DNA from: Mesostigma viride
Lineage: Eukaryota; Streptophyta; Mesostigmatophyceae; Mesostigmatales; Mesostigmataceae
Assembly (NCBI GenBank): GCA_009746045.1
Contig: RPFO01000264.1
Location: 496,001 to 560,000 of the forward strand
Direction: 5' to 3'
Length of the DNA: 64,000 nt
The position numbers and the translations under genes were made by a program. Positions 10,807 to 21,553 of this stretch are shown here, piece after piece. Each line of letters opens with the position of its first letter. Position 1 is the first letter of the stretch. Below the pieces are notes generated by a model that had not been told where the DNA came from, searched no databases, and saw only the letters and a list, made by a program, of their open reading frames with translations.

Positions 10807-11734
10807 CCTGTGAGGTGAACACCTGTGAATTTTCCCGTGTCATTGTGTTTAACTAACACTGTCCTGCCAGTGGTGTTAAACTTTAGGATGGTGGCTGGCC
10901 CATGCCAGGTACCCACCTTGCCTAGTCCCGACTCCTTGTAGAATAGGACCTGATCCCCTTCTCTGAAGGTGGGACGTGGATGCTTTGCATCCTTGACAGC
11001 TAACCTGCTAGCTGTCTGTGCTCGCTGTGCGTTGTATAGGGCTAGTACCTCAGGTGGATAAATGCCTGCATGCAATCCATCTGGTGTAATGACCACCCCT
11101 TGTGGGGTTTTCATGAGTGGCCTCCTGTTGAGGACTTGGCACAACCTGGTGGACCACAGAGCTCTGTCAGCATATGACCCACTGTCAGCCAGCAGATTGC
11201 CATCTTCTTTGGCTACAAGGGTTTTAATGGACCTGATGGCCCTTTCAATAATGCCTTGCCTCTCATGATCTTCTAGCCCAGCCAGATCAATAGCCTCACA
11301 CCCTGGTTCATTGGCAAGACACGTGAACTGCTGATCCAGTAACAATGCCTCCACAGGGTAGTACCTGGCCTGAGCAATCAAGAGAGCCCTGAGCAACTGT
11401 GTCTTGTCCATTCCAGGTAATGGTTCAATGGTTGTGTACCTTGACCATGCATCTTTAAGTGCCAAGTAAGATTGTCCTTTGATATGAAAGACATCTCCTA
11501 CCACCCTGCCCTTGCTCTTAGGTGGGGTAGCTACATGCCACTTAGGGGGTTTGGGTGCATTGAACTGACAATGCTGGCAGTGGGATCTGACCACCTGGCA
11601 TGCACGTCTGAGTGCTGCCCCCCTATTGCTGCTGCCACCACCTCTGCACTCACTTCATGCCCATAAAGGAAATGCAACTGCAAAGCAAGCTCCTGAAAAC
11701 TGATATGAGCATCCTCTGAGGGGACACTCTGCAC
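10803..11734 (-). pseudogene. pol: Inner element integrase (HHCC + DD29E), frameshifted at a G run
   Basis: Block 11734-11531 supplies LHFLYGHE (HX4H). After a frame change at a C6/G6 run (11618-11623) block 11594-10803 supplies HCQHCQF (CX2C). Catalytic residues follow: GDVFHIKG (D), LLLDQQFTCL (D) and QGIIERAIRS (E). The spacing between the second Asp and the Glu is 29 residues, against 35 in most copia integrases, and the outer copy has the same 29. The C-terminal part has RPTFREGDQVLFYKE, a basic/SH3-like tail. It inserts cDNA into the genome. Confidence 0.8.
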
Positions 11735-12075
11735 ACCTTGGGAACCATAGATGTGAAGGTTGGTTTAGAGACATAATCTTCTGAAACCAGCTGTAGCACC
11801 TTTCCAGAACTGCTCACTGCTCTGACAGTGGGGCATGCAGATGAAAGAGGTGAAGCAGGCACACTCAAGCCAGCATGAGAGGGAGACTCACACTTCTTGC
11901 CGTAAGGAGGCCGCTTGCAGTCCTTGGGGTCACCGTGGGGCGGCCCGTGGCACTTGTGGCACAGGACGTCCAAATGCCCCAGCTCGTCCACGTTCTTGCG
12001 GCAGGTGGGCCGCAGGTGGTACTTCATGCCACAGCGGGTGCACCGCTGAGAAGACTTGTCCTCCTTGTCCTGCTT
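11650..12075 (-). pseudogene. gag: Inner element Gag nucleocapsid with two zinc knuckles
   Basis: After the poly-Asn tract the minus strand reads RCTRCGMKYHLRPTC, a CX2CX4HX4C knuckle, then CHKCHGPPHGDPKDC, a second CX2CX4HX5C knuckle. These bind element RNA during packaging. No stop codon separates this part from integrase, but a frame change near 11760 does. The outer copy has only one knuckle (CYLCKGWGHIKKEC). Confidence 0.75.
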
Positions 12076-12076
12076 C

Positions 12077-12137
<61 letters not shown>

Positions 12138-12824
12138 GTTGCTGTTGTTGTTGTTGTTGCTGGAGCTGCCCCCCTTGGAGGGAGACTGCCCCTTACCCTT
12201 GCCCTTGCCCCAGCCCCTGCCCTTGCCCTTGCCCTTGCCCTTGCCCTTGCCCTTAAACATTTGTCCCAGCAGGGACTTGACTTCTGCCATAGTGACAGGT
12301 CTCTTGCTCCTGTCTTCCCTCTCCCTATCCTCCTCCTCCCTCTCTTCCCCCCTGACCCTCTTTACAGAGGTGCCCATGGCCCCCTGGCTAAGGGGAGCCA
12401 AGGCCAGCTTGATATAATCCAATGCCTCCTTCATGTCCTCCCAGTACTTTGCCATTCCTGTTGCAAGCATGGCGTAGGTGTTTTTGTCAAGTTTGAGTTT
12501 CTCAAGGAAGGAACGCAGCAAGAACTTGTGATCTAGCTGCTGGACATCAGGACGTGCTTTGATGGCTAGCTCATATTTCTTTGTCTCAGCCACATAGTCC
12601 ACTGATGTGACCCTGTATTCCTCTACCCACCTGAATGCCCCATAGATGTCCACAGATGAGGGGGTGGAGAGGAGGTCAGTTAGCTCCTTCATGAAAGCCT
12701 CCCAAACTGCCCTAGCCTGCGTGTCCTGCCACTTGGGATACCTACGCTGGAAGACAAGAATGAGATTCTGAATCTGAGAGAGGACTGATGGTAAAAATCC
12801 CCCTGCATGAGAGATCCAAACCAA
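12024..12824 (-). CDS. gag: Inner element Gag capsid core with Lys-Gly and Asn/Thr low-complexity tails
   Basis: The capsid-like helical core runs from about VFQRRYPKWQDTQARAV to DYIKLALAPL, followed by a charged segment (EEREEEDRERED), a Lys-Gly repeat from CCCTTG hexamers (12196-12253) and an AAC/ACA tract. The tract is read as Asn then as Thr after a one-base slip at 12134-12139, and the true frame continues into the zinc knuckles. A frame change at a C5 run (12799-12803) joins it to the upstream Gag segment (12689-13168). Typical copia Gag architecture. Confidence 0.6.
12075..12160. repeat. (TTG)n trinucleotide tract in gag
   Basis: About 20 uninterrupted TTG units at 12077-12136, then imperfect units to 12160; on the minus strand it encodes poly-Asn. 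A slip at TTGTGTTG changes frame within it. Confidence 0.95.
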
Positions 12825-14763
12825 TTCTTGACATTCAGTTCCTCCCTAGCCAGCTGAAGAGAGAGAAGTGCATGATTCCCCTGCTCCCTAGTATACCCCT
12901 CAGGCAGCCCCCTGACATTAATCCTATCCACAGGACGGTTTTCATTGTAAGTGGGCAACCTAGAGGGGGATGCAGGGGGAGAGGGAGAAGATGGTGTTGC
13001 TGCTGCAGCATTCACAGGAGAGACCTGCTGAGAGGGAAGTGCTACTTGAGTGAGCTGAGCAGGATGGGCAAACATGGGCTGTGTAGGAGGGTTAGACAAC
13101 ATAGGGGTGGGCTGGTGGGGGTGTGAGTGTGTGTCACTTCCCGCCTCCTGCTGCGGGCCTCCTCCCAATCATGGAAGGTGGGAGAGAGGGACACTTCATC
13201 GTCAGTAGGGTTAGTAAGATCATGATGCAGCCAGGTAGGCAGCCACCTACCCGCCCCAGGATGGCGTTGTAGGAGCTCCAGACGCACCAGACGCACCCTG
13301 CTGCCCTGCACCCTCCTCCCTGAGAGGAGAGCCTGCAGGGCAGGCAGCAGGTCGTCGCACACCCTGCGTGTGCTGCTTGGAGGTTGGGCAGCCCAGGATG
13401 TGCGTGATGATGCACACACCAGGCTGCCCGCCTCCGCGACGTGCATCTGCTGGCTCCTGTCGGCCAGCCCACGGAAGGAGGCTGTGGCTGTCTGTATGGC
13501 ACGCCACACGGCCTCATCACCCAGGGTGATGAAGTCGCGACCTTGCAGGTCGCCCTCCAGCAGTGCTGGTTGCTGCCCAGCTGGTGGGACCCTGGGCCCC
13601 TCCGGCCCTGCCAGGGACTTGTCCTTGTTGCGGCTAGGGGGGCCTGCCCCCCAGAGCCGCTGGAGGTGCCCGTGACACCCTCCATGGGGGCTGCATCCCC
13701 CGCCAGCGCCGGAGGCGCCGGCGTCGCTGCCGGGGTCCCTGCGACCCCGGGCGCTTGTGTCGCCGCCGGGGTCCCTGCGACCCCGGTGGCCTCCTCAGCC
13801 ACCTGGCCCCCACTGGGCGGGGGAGCCTGCGGCTGAGGTTGGACCCTCTGACCTGCCAGAGGGTCCTGGGTGGCTTCACCACCCATGGGCGTGTTGGGGG
13901 CGTCTGCCGCCCCGCGCTCCGTCGCAGGCGGCATCGCAGCCGCCTCACGCCTATCCGGGCCCCAGCCAACTGGCGTGACTTGGGGCCACGGCCCCAACGG
14001 AGTCAGCGCGATCTCTGTCGGGCGACCACGCGCAGCGCCTCTCTCTGGCGCCTGGACGCCCACTGATCAACAGTGCCGGGATTGTGCCTCGGCCGATTGG
14101 CGAAACAGTACAGCCAAACTGCCACCTGAACCAGTGAACTGCATCCTCAAACGCTCGATCATCGTTGCCCGATGAACCTCTATCGCGTGTATCTCCTCAT
14201 CTGGAAGCACTGAAAACGTTGATGTGATCCGGCCGTTCACCGAAATGAACGCCGGGATGTCGTCCTCCCCAAGGGGAGAAAATGGGGTGGGCGCCCGAAC
14301 GCGACCGGGGGCGGAACATGTTCCCCATACCGGTCAATGTCCATGGTGGCCATCTGTCGGCCCACGGAAAGGTTGCCAGACGTCGCAGGTGTCTGCGACG
14401 AAAGCTCAAGCGAAGGCCGAGGCCTCGCAGGCGCACCTCCCATCCTCCTCGAGGAATCACTCCGCTCACGACCCCCGTCACCTGCGACGGGGGAACGTGC
14501 CCGGGGGACCTGCCCCCCAGGTGCCATGGCGGACGAACCGCCAGTGGCAAACGGACGACCGCTCGCCATCCCCCGGGCGCCGGGCCCCACCTGCGGGCCC
14601 CGACGCCTGGGTGGTCAGCGACCACCGTGCGGAAGGTGACGTTGGGCGTCACCCTCGCATCGTTGGTGGAGGGCGTGCCCTCCGGCGAAAGGCGGGGTGA
14701 GGTGCGCCTGGCAGGCGCCTTCCCCTTGTTGTTGTTGCCGTTGTTGCCGTTGTTGGAAGCCAT
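12689..14763 (-). pseudogene. gag: Inner element Gag N-terminal half, several frames
   Basis: ATG at 14761-14763 gives MASNNGNNGNNNKGKAPARR. Coding continues in pieces: 14590-14237 (RQMATMDIDRYGEH), 14063 to about 13600 (Pro/Ala-rich, with a duplicated GVAGTPAAT unit), 13509-13042 (DEAVWRAIQTATASF) and 13168-12689 (VDRINVRGLPEGYTREQ). The order is colinear but at least four frame changes are required, so this copy is decayed or the sequence carries indel errors. The role is structural. Confidence 0.45.
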
Positions 14764-14796
14764 ATTTTTTTTTTTGCTTGAAAAAAAATATCGAAC

Positions 14797-14807
14797 TTTT
14801 CAGTCCA
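14797..14807 (-). promoter_or_regulatory. Primer binding site of the inner element
   Basis: Directly after the 5' LTR end on the minus strand the sequence reads TGGACTGAAAAG. Beginning with TGG at the LTR boundary is the hallmark of a tRNA-primed PBS. I did not identify the tRNA. Confidence 0.5.
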
Positions 14808-15261
14808 AGTTGGATGGAGACTAGGGACGACGAACAACTGCGAAAGCTGAAGCGAATGATGATTGTATTACAATAATACAATGAGAGAGCAATGGAAGCT
14901 GAGGGCTCAGAATGGAACGTCTGGGCAAACTCGGGTGCTGGCACTCCCCAGTGCTACGCCTATATGCCTATGGCGGTGCTACCTGCAGCACCAACCAGTG
15001 GACAACTGTACACTGCAATGCCATGCGACCACGTCACTAGCAACCAGCTAAGACTCGGCCCGTCAGGCCCGGCTACACCGGACCTGGCGGGTCGATCTAG
15101 CACCTAGGAACAGTCTGGCACTAACTGCACGTCAGTCCACCTGACGCCTCAGTACCGTACGCCCTGCCGTACAGTACTGAGGTGTCCCGCTCAGCCGCGG
15201 TAGGCAATACGCGGCGCGCAGGCCGGAAATCCGTGTGTCAGCCTAAGCATCTCATCTAACT
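14808..15261 (-). repeat. 5' LTR of the inner copia-like element
   Basis: 454 bp, partner of 6827-7281. Differences include CTGCGAAAGCTG/CTGCTGAGGCTG, TAACTGCACGTCAG/TAACCGCACATCGG and several single substitutions, roughly 4% by eye. It is followed at once by TSD GGAGG (15262-15266) and the resumed outer gag. Confidence 0.9.
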
Positions 15262-15266
15262 GGAGG

Positions 15267-15913
15267 TCAAAGGGGATCTCATCCAGAATTTCCTTAGCTA
15301 TTGCAAAATGGTTGAGGAAGGCAGGGCCCACGGTTTCAACGTGGCAGACAACATAGCCCTGACCAACTGGTTGAAGGTCTCTGGGCTGGATAAGGCCACA
15401 CGTGGATCCCTCAAGGTCATGTGTGCTCCTCACTCCACCCTGAAGGCCTACAAGGTCATCATCAAGCAAGCTCTTGAAGCTGAGGAGCTGTTTGAGGGTG
15501 GGGTGCCAGCAGTGAAGGCAACCCACGCAGGTGGGCGTGCCCAGGGGGGCTCCAAGACGTCTGAGGCTGACAGAAGCCAGGGAGGACGAGGGGGCAACCA
15601 TAACAAGCGCAAGGGCGATCATTCACCCGACTCTGACAGGAGGTCACACTCCAAGTCGGTGTTCAGGCGAGTGGGTGGTAAGCCCAAGCAGGGCAACGCG
15701 CCTGACAACGGGGGAGGAGGCCAGGGCAAGTCAAAAATACAATGCTACCTGTGCAAGGGGTGGGGGCATATCAAGAAGGAGTGTCCCAGCTTCAAGAAGT
15801 CCCAGGGCCAGGGCAGCAACAAGAATAACAACAACAACAACAAGAAGAACAACAACAAGTCCCAGGGCCAGCCTTCAAAGGGCAGTCAGCAAGAAGACAA
15901 CAAGGAGCAGTGA
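15267..15913 (+). CDS. gag: Gag of outer element, C-terminal part with zinc knuckle
   Basis: Continues the gag frame from 6826: VKGDLIQNFLSYCKMVEEG, a helical segment (TNWLKVSGLDKATRGSLK), a basic Ser/Gly-rich stretch, the knuckle CYLCKGWGHIKKEC (CX2CX4HX4C) and an Asn/Lys low-complexity tail. It ends at TGA 15911-15913 (GAG CAG TGA CTG). The same frame stays open for 47 codons to the first ATG of pol at 16055, so Gag and Pol are separated by this single stop in this copy. Confidence 0.75.
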
Positions 15914-18795
15914 CTGTCTGAGGCAACCCCTACACACCTTAATTCACCCAGGGGGGAAGCCAGGTGCTCCAATGCAGATTTTATATCTGGGCAACAAGAG
16001 GGTGATCTCCAGGTTCAGGGTGGCCCCAGGTCACCTGGAGAGGTACAGGTTCCTATGAAGACGTCCTTGACAGCTGATGAAGCTGTAAGAATGTCTGACC
16101 CCATGCATCCTCGTGCTGGGCACGAGGGTGGACCTCTCATTTTGAGAGAAACCAATGTACAACCACAGAGGGGTGTGAAGGCCTCTGGTGGTATGCATGT
16201 GGTCCCTGCTGGCGGTCCAGTTGTTGGGCATGAGCAGGGTGACTCAGGCTCTGAGTCAGAACAGGATGGAAGTCAGCATGGTGATGCTGGACAACCTGAC
16301 AGCACAGTCCTGACTGTGCCAGGGACTGCTTCCTCTGTGTACCAGGAGTTGGGTGCCCGAATCCACAACATGTTTGGGCATGCCACTTCTCTGTCAAACA
16401 ACTTTGCCTTCCGTATGGGCAGGGCACCCCTTCTCAAGGCGTGTCAGCAAGCTGCCTCACGGTGTAAGTGCCAGTTGTCCTCCAACAAGCCCAGGAAATC
16501 ACATGCCAAAGCTCTACCTCAGAGCATTGGTGATCTGCAGTGTGATATCCAACACATCAGGGGCATGCAACTGTTGGTGTGCGTGGACAGGTACACAAAA
16601 TACAAGGTGCTGGAGCATTTACCTTCTATGAAGAACAGGTACTTGCTGGCTGCCCTGCAGAATGTAAGAGCCAAGTTTCCTACCACAAGGATCCAGGTGG
16701 ACATGCAGTTTCAGCATCTCAAGGGTGATCCTACCCTTCCTGAGTTGCTGGTTACACCTAGGGAGGCTCATGGGCAGCAGGGTGCTATCGAGAGGGCAAT
16801 CCAGGAGGTCAAGAAATTGATCATCTCTGAAGACTGGGTACCCTTGTCTGCACCTGCACTTGTCAGGAGTGCATGGCTGAGGAACGTGGAGCAGCAGCTG
16901 AACAGCAGGGTTAACTTCTACTATGATGGAGTTGCTGTCAGCCCAATGGGTCTATATCATGGCCTGTGCCCACCACATGTGCTGGAGGGCTGGAAACATG
17001 CTGCACATGTCACCTTTGCCAAGCTGAGGGAGAAGGACCGGGGTTGGAAGATGCTGGAGCCACAAGTGGGTCAGAAGGTCCTAGCTTGGAAGGAACCTAG
17101 CCTTTATGGCAAACGTGGTAGCTGGAGTCCTGGGGTGGTTACCCAGGTTGATGAAGCTAGCCACGCATGCTTGGTCAGCATGGAGGACGAACCAAAGCAT
17201 GTACACCGGCTGAGTTGGTCATATGTCAAGCCTAACCTGATGAATGAGGGCAGTCAGGCACAAGGCTCACAGGATCTGCAGGATTTTCAGGTCCCAAGTG
17301 ACATCACTGACGCAACGACCACATCTGTTGCAGGGGAATCTGTCAGCCCTGGCCAGGTTGCAGAGGTACTTGTTGAACAGGCTGCAAGGTCAACAGCTGG
17401 GGAGTCAACTGTCAAGCCCAAGGCACTAACCAAGCCCAGGGGGACAAGTTTGGCTGGATTGATTGGGGCTCTACAAAGAGCCAAGAAGCAGCCCAAGGTA
17501 GCCAAGCTCAGGTGGCATGGCAATCTGGGGCTGGACACTGCCTTAGAGGTAGACACTAATTCTCAGGTTTCCATCATTGGGACCAGAGCTGCAGCAGGGT
17601 ACAGCATGACTGAGCCCAGCTATCAGTTTGTGTCTGACTTCAGTGGCGGGGTACACGTGAAGGTACTGGGTGAGGTATCTATTCCTATCCTTGGACAGGA
17701 CACTGCATTTTGTGTCTTGGAGGGCTATCAAGGACCTGCTCTTCTGGGGCAGAATTTCCTATGCCAGGATGGAGTAGTGATCACGTCCTCTCTCCTGACT
17801 AAGGAAGGGGCTGGTCAGGTCCCACTGATTAATTTCAGGACCACTCACCTATCACGTGCAGTAACCAGGTCGGTTAAGCGTGTGCAAGTGTGCCAGGGGC
17901 AGGAGCCCTTGGTAGATGACCTCATATTGCCAGCTGCTAGTCATCCAAGCAGTTTGGGCATTGGTCCTCACTCACTTGCTGGACACAGCCCTATCAACTA
18001 CCAAGGCCTGGTGAAGCTCATGTCCTCTCCCATTATGTGTCCCCAGGTCACACTGGGTCTGATTAAATCTGGGGAGGACTGGATCTCCAAGAAATGCGTG
18101 GAACCTGTCAATGACCTGCCTCCTGCACGACGTCTACTCAAGCTCAAGTTTGTCATCAAGATGAAGGAGGTGGACGGGGTCAAGGTACCACATGTAAGGC
18201 CAGTGCTGAATGAGTTCAAGGGTACTGGTGAGTGCACTGCTGAGGAGTTGTATACCCCTGGCATGTTGCATGATACTTGGAGGCTGCTACTGTGTGTATT
18301 TCTAGGCCTTCTCAACAAGGGCTTGGACTATGGCTCAGTGGTGGTAGACTTCAAGAGGGCATTTCTGGAGGGTGATGCAGATGTGGCACAGGAAAAGTGG
18401 GAGGGCAAGACGCCTTTCTATGTCAGGGTGCCTGCTGTATGGAAAAGGGACATTCACACAGAGTTCCTTAAAATCCTCAAGGGCCTGGAGGGCCTGAGGT
18501 CAAGTCCAATAATCTGGAGGGAGACTCTCAACCGTTTCCTGAAGGAGCATTGCAACTTGAAGGTCTCTCCTGTAGACCCCTGTCTGTTTCTGGGGCAATG
18601 GGAAGGCCTGCCAGTGTATGCTTCGCTGCACGGGGATGACCTACATCTGATAGCTCCCACGTCGTGGCTTAAGGAGCTGATCTCCATCATTAAGTCCAAG
18701 TTTCCTCTGGGTAGGGAGCAATGGCAGGTGGAGAATGAGCCTCTGCTGTTTGTGGGCATGGAGGCCACACTGGTGAAAAAGGGGGGGAGTGGCGT
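15914..18795 (+). CDS. pol: Pol of outer element: integrase, protease-like domain, reverse transcriptase
   Basis: Residues are numbered from the ATG at 16055. Integrase: HX4H at H104/H109, CXC at C137/C139, D164, D216 and E246 (29 residues between the last two), then LEPQVGQKVLAWKE. Protease-like domain: D500-T501-N502 followed by SQVSII, and PALLGQNFL at 561-569. RT: RLLKLKFVIK, VVVDFKRAF (D765) and ASLHGDDLHLI (D861/D862). Copia elements normally order PR-INT-RT; here it is INT-PR-RT, matching the inner element. No DTG or DSG motif lies between the Gag knuckle and integrase. A G7 run at 18781-18787 shifts the frame, so the written ORF ends at 18883 while RT continues in the next frame. Confidence 0.85.
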
Positions 18796-19297
18796 ATGCT
18801 GCTGGTGGGGGGCAATGATTATCAAGAGACCCTCATTAGCAAGCTTCCTCCAGTCATCACACAGGCACTGTGTCCCATGGTGAGGGGCATGGTTGCTTGG
18901 GTGGCGGGCATTTCCAGGCCAGACCTTATGGTCATAGCCAGGTTGCCTGATGACATGCTGGTGGAGCTAGGGTCTGCCAAGGTGGCTGATCAGGTCAGGG
19001 CTTCATCTGGCATTCTGTTGTCTGCAGTGGATTTATCACAACCCATTTGCATGGAGCTGTATGTGGACAGCTCAATGGACAGCAGGCAGGTCTCCAAGGT
19101 CAGGGGCAGGGCTGCAGGGCTCTTTGTGCTCAGACAGGAAGGCCTGGGGAGTTTGGTGAGCTGGTTTAGTCGCCTGCACAAACGGGTGGCTGTCAGCAGT
19201 GATGTGGCAGAATGCAGGGCTATTTGTGAAGGCATTCACACAAGCCTTTATCTGAAGGAGTTGCTTCATCAGATGACTTCTAACACTCCTTGGCCAC
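18784..19297 (+). CDS. pol: Outer element RT C-terminus and RNase H, first part
   Basis: After the G7 frame change the protein continues MLLVGGNDYQE, VAGISRPDLMVIARL, then RNase H with ELYVDSSMDSRQVSK, SWFSRLHKRVAVSSDVAECR and SLYLKELLHQM. It is cut after base 19297 by the LTR of the gag-only element. Removing that element and one GCCAC joins base 19297 to 22056 in the correct frame. Confidence 0.8.
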
Positions 19298-19794
19298 TGT
19301 CAGAATGTTAATGACTGGTGGCAAGGCTTAAAGATCAAATGTATATTGCTTTACTGATTTAATATATTGACTTTGAGTCGGCGTACAAACGGGTAAGGTT
19401 CTCGTGCACCATGAGTCACCTATATAGAAGAGACAAAGTCCTTCAGTGGCGGCTACACTGTTTGCTGCCGTTGATCCATTACAAATCGTACGGTACAAAA
19501 TGAGCAAACTTTTCACCACAAGTGACGGTGACCAACATTAGTTGGTACGACGTTATGGCATGCGGGGACTAAGCCACAGCGCCTCCTAGGCAGCGCCAGA
19601 AAACGTACAAAGGTTCACTAGAGAAATTCATGCGACCACTAGCAAGTCACAGTACTCGTAGTACAGTTGAAAAAGATATTAATGCCGATTTATACTACAT
19701 CGGACTTTGAAATCATACCCTGAAAATATTGCTGATAAACGAACAGCTAATGGGCACAACCAGGTTGTCAGGCATATTGGGGCATATCCTGACA
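19298..19794 (-). repeat. 3' LTR of the gag-only element
   Basis: 497 bp, identical by eye to 21554-22050. Begins TGTCAGAATG and ends ATCCTGACA. Confidence 0.95.
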
Positions 19795-19802
19795 CCCCCC
19801 TT
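19795..19802 (-). promoter_or_regulatory. Polypurine tract of the gag-only element
   Basis: Plus-strand CCCCCCTT is AAGGGGGG on the element strand, abutting the 3' LTR; it primes plus-strand DNA synthesis. Confidence 0.85.
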
Positions 19803-19965
19803 GCATACAATGTGCCTGTTCCCCCCTTGCTCAGAGAGACCTATAGCTAGTGAGGGTATAGCCGGGTACACTCCCCTGGCACCCCTGGCACCCCCCTTAC
19901 ACGGCTATCTGGTTGGTACTGAGAGGAGACTTGATGACTGTAGCCCCCAGGTGTCCGCTGTTGTT

Positions 19966-20021
19966 GCTGGAAAATGCTGGAAAATGCTGGAAAATGCTGG
20001 AAAATGCTGGAAAAATGCTGG
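19966..20021. repeat. 10-bp minisatellite (GCTGGAAAAT)n
   Basis: About five copies of GCTGGAAAAT, the last with one additional A, lie in the non-coding 3' part of the gag-only element. Confidence 0.9.
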
Positions 20022-20345
20022 GACCCTTGAAAGACATCCGGTGGCCCCCAGGTGTCCCTGGGAGTGCGCCACAGGAGGAAAGAACACAGGTTGACTGGTT
20101 GATGCTGGTACTGCAGTACTGGTCACTGCTGGCTGCTGGCATGAAGACCTGTCGCCTGTCACGTCTGGCAGGGCGGGCTACTAGCCGCTAGCGATGCAGG
20201 AGGGCCAGGGGACGGGTTGGGGGGGCTGGCTGCTGTCGCCTGCTGCAGTGCAGGTTGAAAAGCTCCAGGGCCCACGTCTGGTGCTAGCTGGGCCCAGCTG
20301 GCTGCTACCCCTTGTTCCCTGTCCCGGGGGAGCTGGATAAGACGT

Positions 20346-21239
20346 TTAGAAGCAGAAACCGGGGGGGAGGTCGTGGGCCTCGTGGGAGGGCGCCGGTGGG
20401 GTGTCGGTGGTGTGGTGGGCGGCGGGCCCGCCGGTGTTGCCGCGAGTGTTCCGTAGGTGAGGGTACTTCCACCAGCAGGTGGGCTCCTGATGAGAGGTGC
20501 GACCGCAGTGGGTGCAGCTGGGCCGCTGGGTCCCGCCATTGTGACCGCCACGCCCCCTGCCACGGCCGGTGCCACGGCCACCGCGTCCAGAGTGGGAGGT
20601 ATGATACACCCCGGTGGCCTCCGCGGAATCTTTGTTGCCGTGCACAAGGTCCCAGGCCTTAAGAAGGGCCGCCTTAGTTTCCTGTAGGGTGATACCGTCC
20701 CCAAGGTTCAATTGTGCAAGGGACGGTAGCAACTCCTCGGTCACGCCGGCGAGCAGATTCTCGGCCAGATCCTCGGGTGCCATTTTGGCGCCGGTGGCAA
20801 TCAGGTCGTTATAAGTTAATTCCCCGTCGGTTATATATTGCCGCATTGTGACGCCGGGTTCCAGCTTCATTCGATTTAGCTTGCGGCGTAGTGCTCGCCG
20901 GTTGCTCATCTGCAGTTTGAGATGCTCATATTCTTCACAGATGCGATGATATGCCACGCTGCCAGTTTTCTGAGTAACACTGTTTGCCACTTTGAGTGCC
21001 GGTCCAACGAGGCACTGACAAAGGGCCGCAAAAAGAATCAGGTCGCGTTCCTCATTGACCTCGGTGCCAAGCAGGACAGACAGCATCCCGAATGCTGTCA
21101 CTACGGCCAGGAAAGGAATCTTCGTGTTATCCCACTTTACTGGGTCGAGGCCGTCGAACTGTGTAATATTTTTGCAGGCCTGTAGAATGTTGAGATCTTT
21201 CGTCGCTTTCGTAGCTGCTGCTGTCGCGGCTGCGGACAT
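20346..21239 (-). CDS. gag: Gag of the gag-only LTR element (copia/UBN2-like capsid + zinc knuckle)
   Basis: 297 residues, uninterrupted. N-terminal MSAAATAAATKATKDLN; capsid-like helical domain with FDGLDPVKWDNTKIPFL, AYHRICEEYEHLKLQM, LEPGVTMRQYI and LLPSLAQLNLGDGITLQE, the pattern of copia-type UBN2 Gags. Then an RGG-rich segment (about 219-232) and a zinc knuckle C242-C245-H250-C255 (CTHCGRTSHQEPTC). ATG lies about 300 bp inside the 5' LTR. It forms particles and binds RNA; being intact with identical LTRs, it may be functional. Confidence 0.9.
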   Translation of the reverse strand: MSAAATAAATKATKDLNILQACKNITQFDGLDPVKWDNTKIPFLAVVTAFGMLSVLLGTEVNEERDLILFAALCQCLVGPALKVANSVTQKTGSVAYHRICEEYEHLKLQMSNRRALRRKLNRMKLEPGVTMRQYITDGELTYNDLIATGAKMAPEDLAENLLAGVTEELLPSLAQLNLGDGITLQETKAALLKAWDLVHGNKDSAEATGVYHTSHSGRGGRGTGRGRGRGGHNGGTQRPSCTHCGRTSHQEPTCWWKYPHLRNTRGNTGGPAAHHTTDTPPAPSHEAHDLPPGFCF

Positions 21240-21542
21240 GATTGTCTCGGCAAGGTTAAAATCTGGTCACAACCGAGTCTCGGAAAGGTGAAAATCTGGA
21301 GACAGCCGAGAAAGCCGGAGACGCTCAATCCGTAATGGTAAAGATTAAGACTAATATGCGACGATGGTTGAGAACAGCAAATACGAGGTAGAGACGATCG
21401 TCTAAATACTGGAGTTCTTGAATTTCGATACAGGGAAGCCCGTCAAGGATATGCACGACTGGCATAAAGTGCCGACGTCGGATTCAGGGAGTCAATTTGC
21501 CCGATAAATGGGACCAGTTGCAGCAATTTAGTTGGCCACCCC

Positions 21543-21553
21543 GCTCGATACCA
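21543..21553 (-). promoter_or_regulatory. Primer binding site of the gag-only element
   Basis: Immediately after the 5' LTR the minus strand reads TGGTATCGAGC. TGGTATC is the usual start of a PBS complementary to initiator tRNA-Met. Confidence 0.8.

Larger units (their letters stand above)
6827..15261 (-). mobile_element. Inner copia-like LTR retrotransposon, same family, inserted in gag of the outer element
   Basis: LTRs 6827-7281 and 14808-15261 flank a minus-strand gag-pol. A perfect 5-bp TSD (GGAGG at 6822-6826 and 15262-15266) marks the insertion. Order on the minus strand: LTR, PBS, gag, two zinc knuckles, integrase, protease-like domain, RT, RNase H, about 1 kb 3' region, PPT, LTR. 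The LTRs show roughly 4% divergence by eye. The coding region is broken by many frameshifts, so this copy is unlikely to be autonomous as written. Confidence 0.9.

Noticed and set aside
13370-14824. Several long plus-strand ORFs opposite the inner element's gag
   Set aside because: High-GC shadows of the minus-strand Gag coding; no start context or motif.
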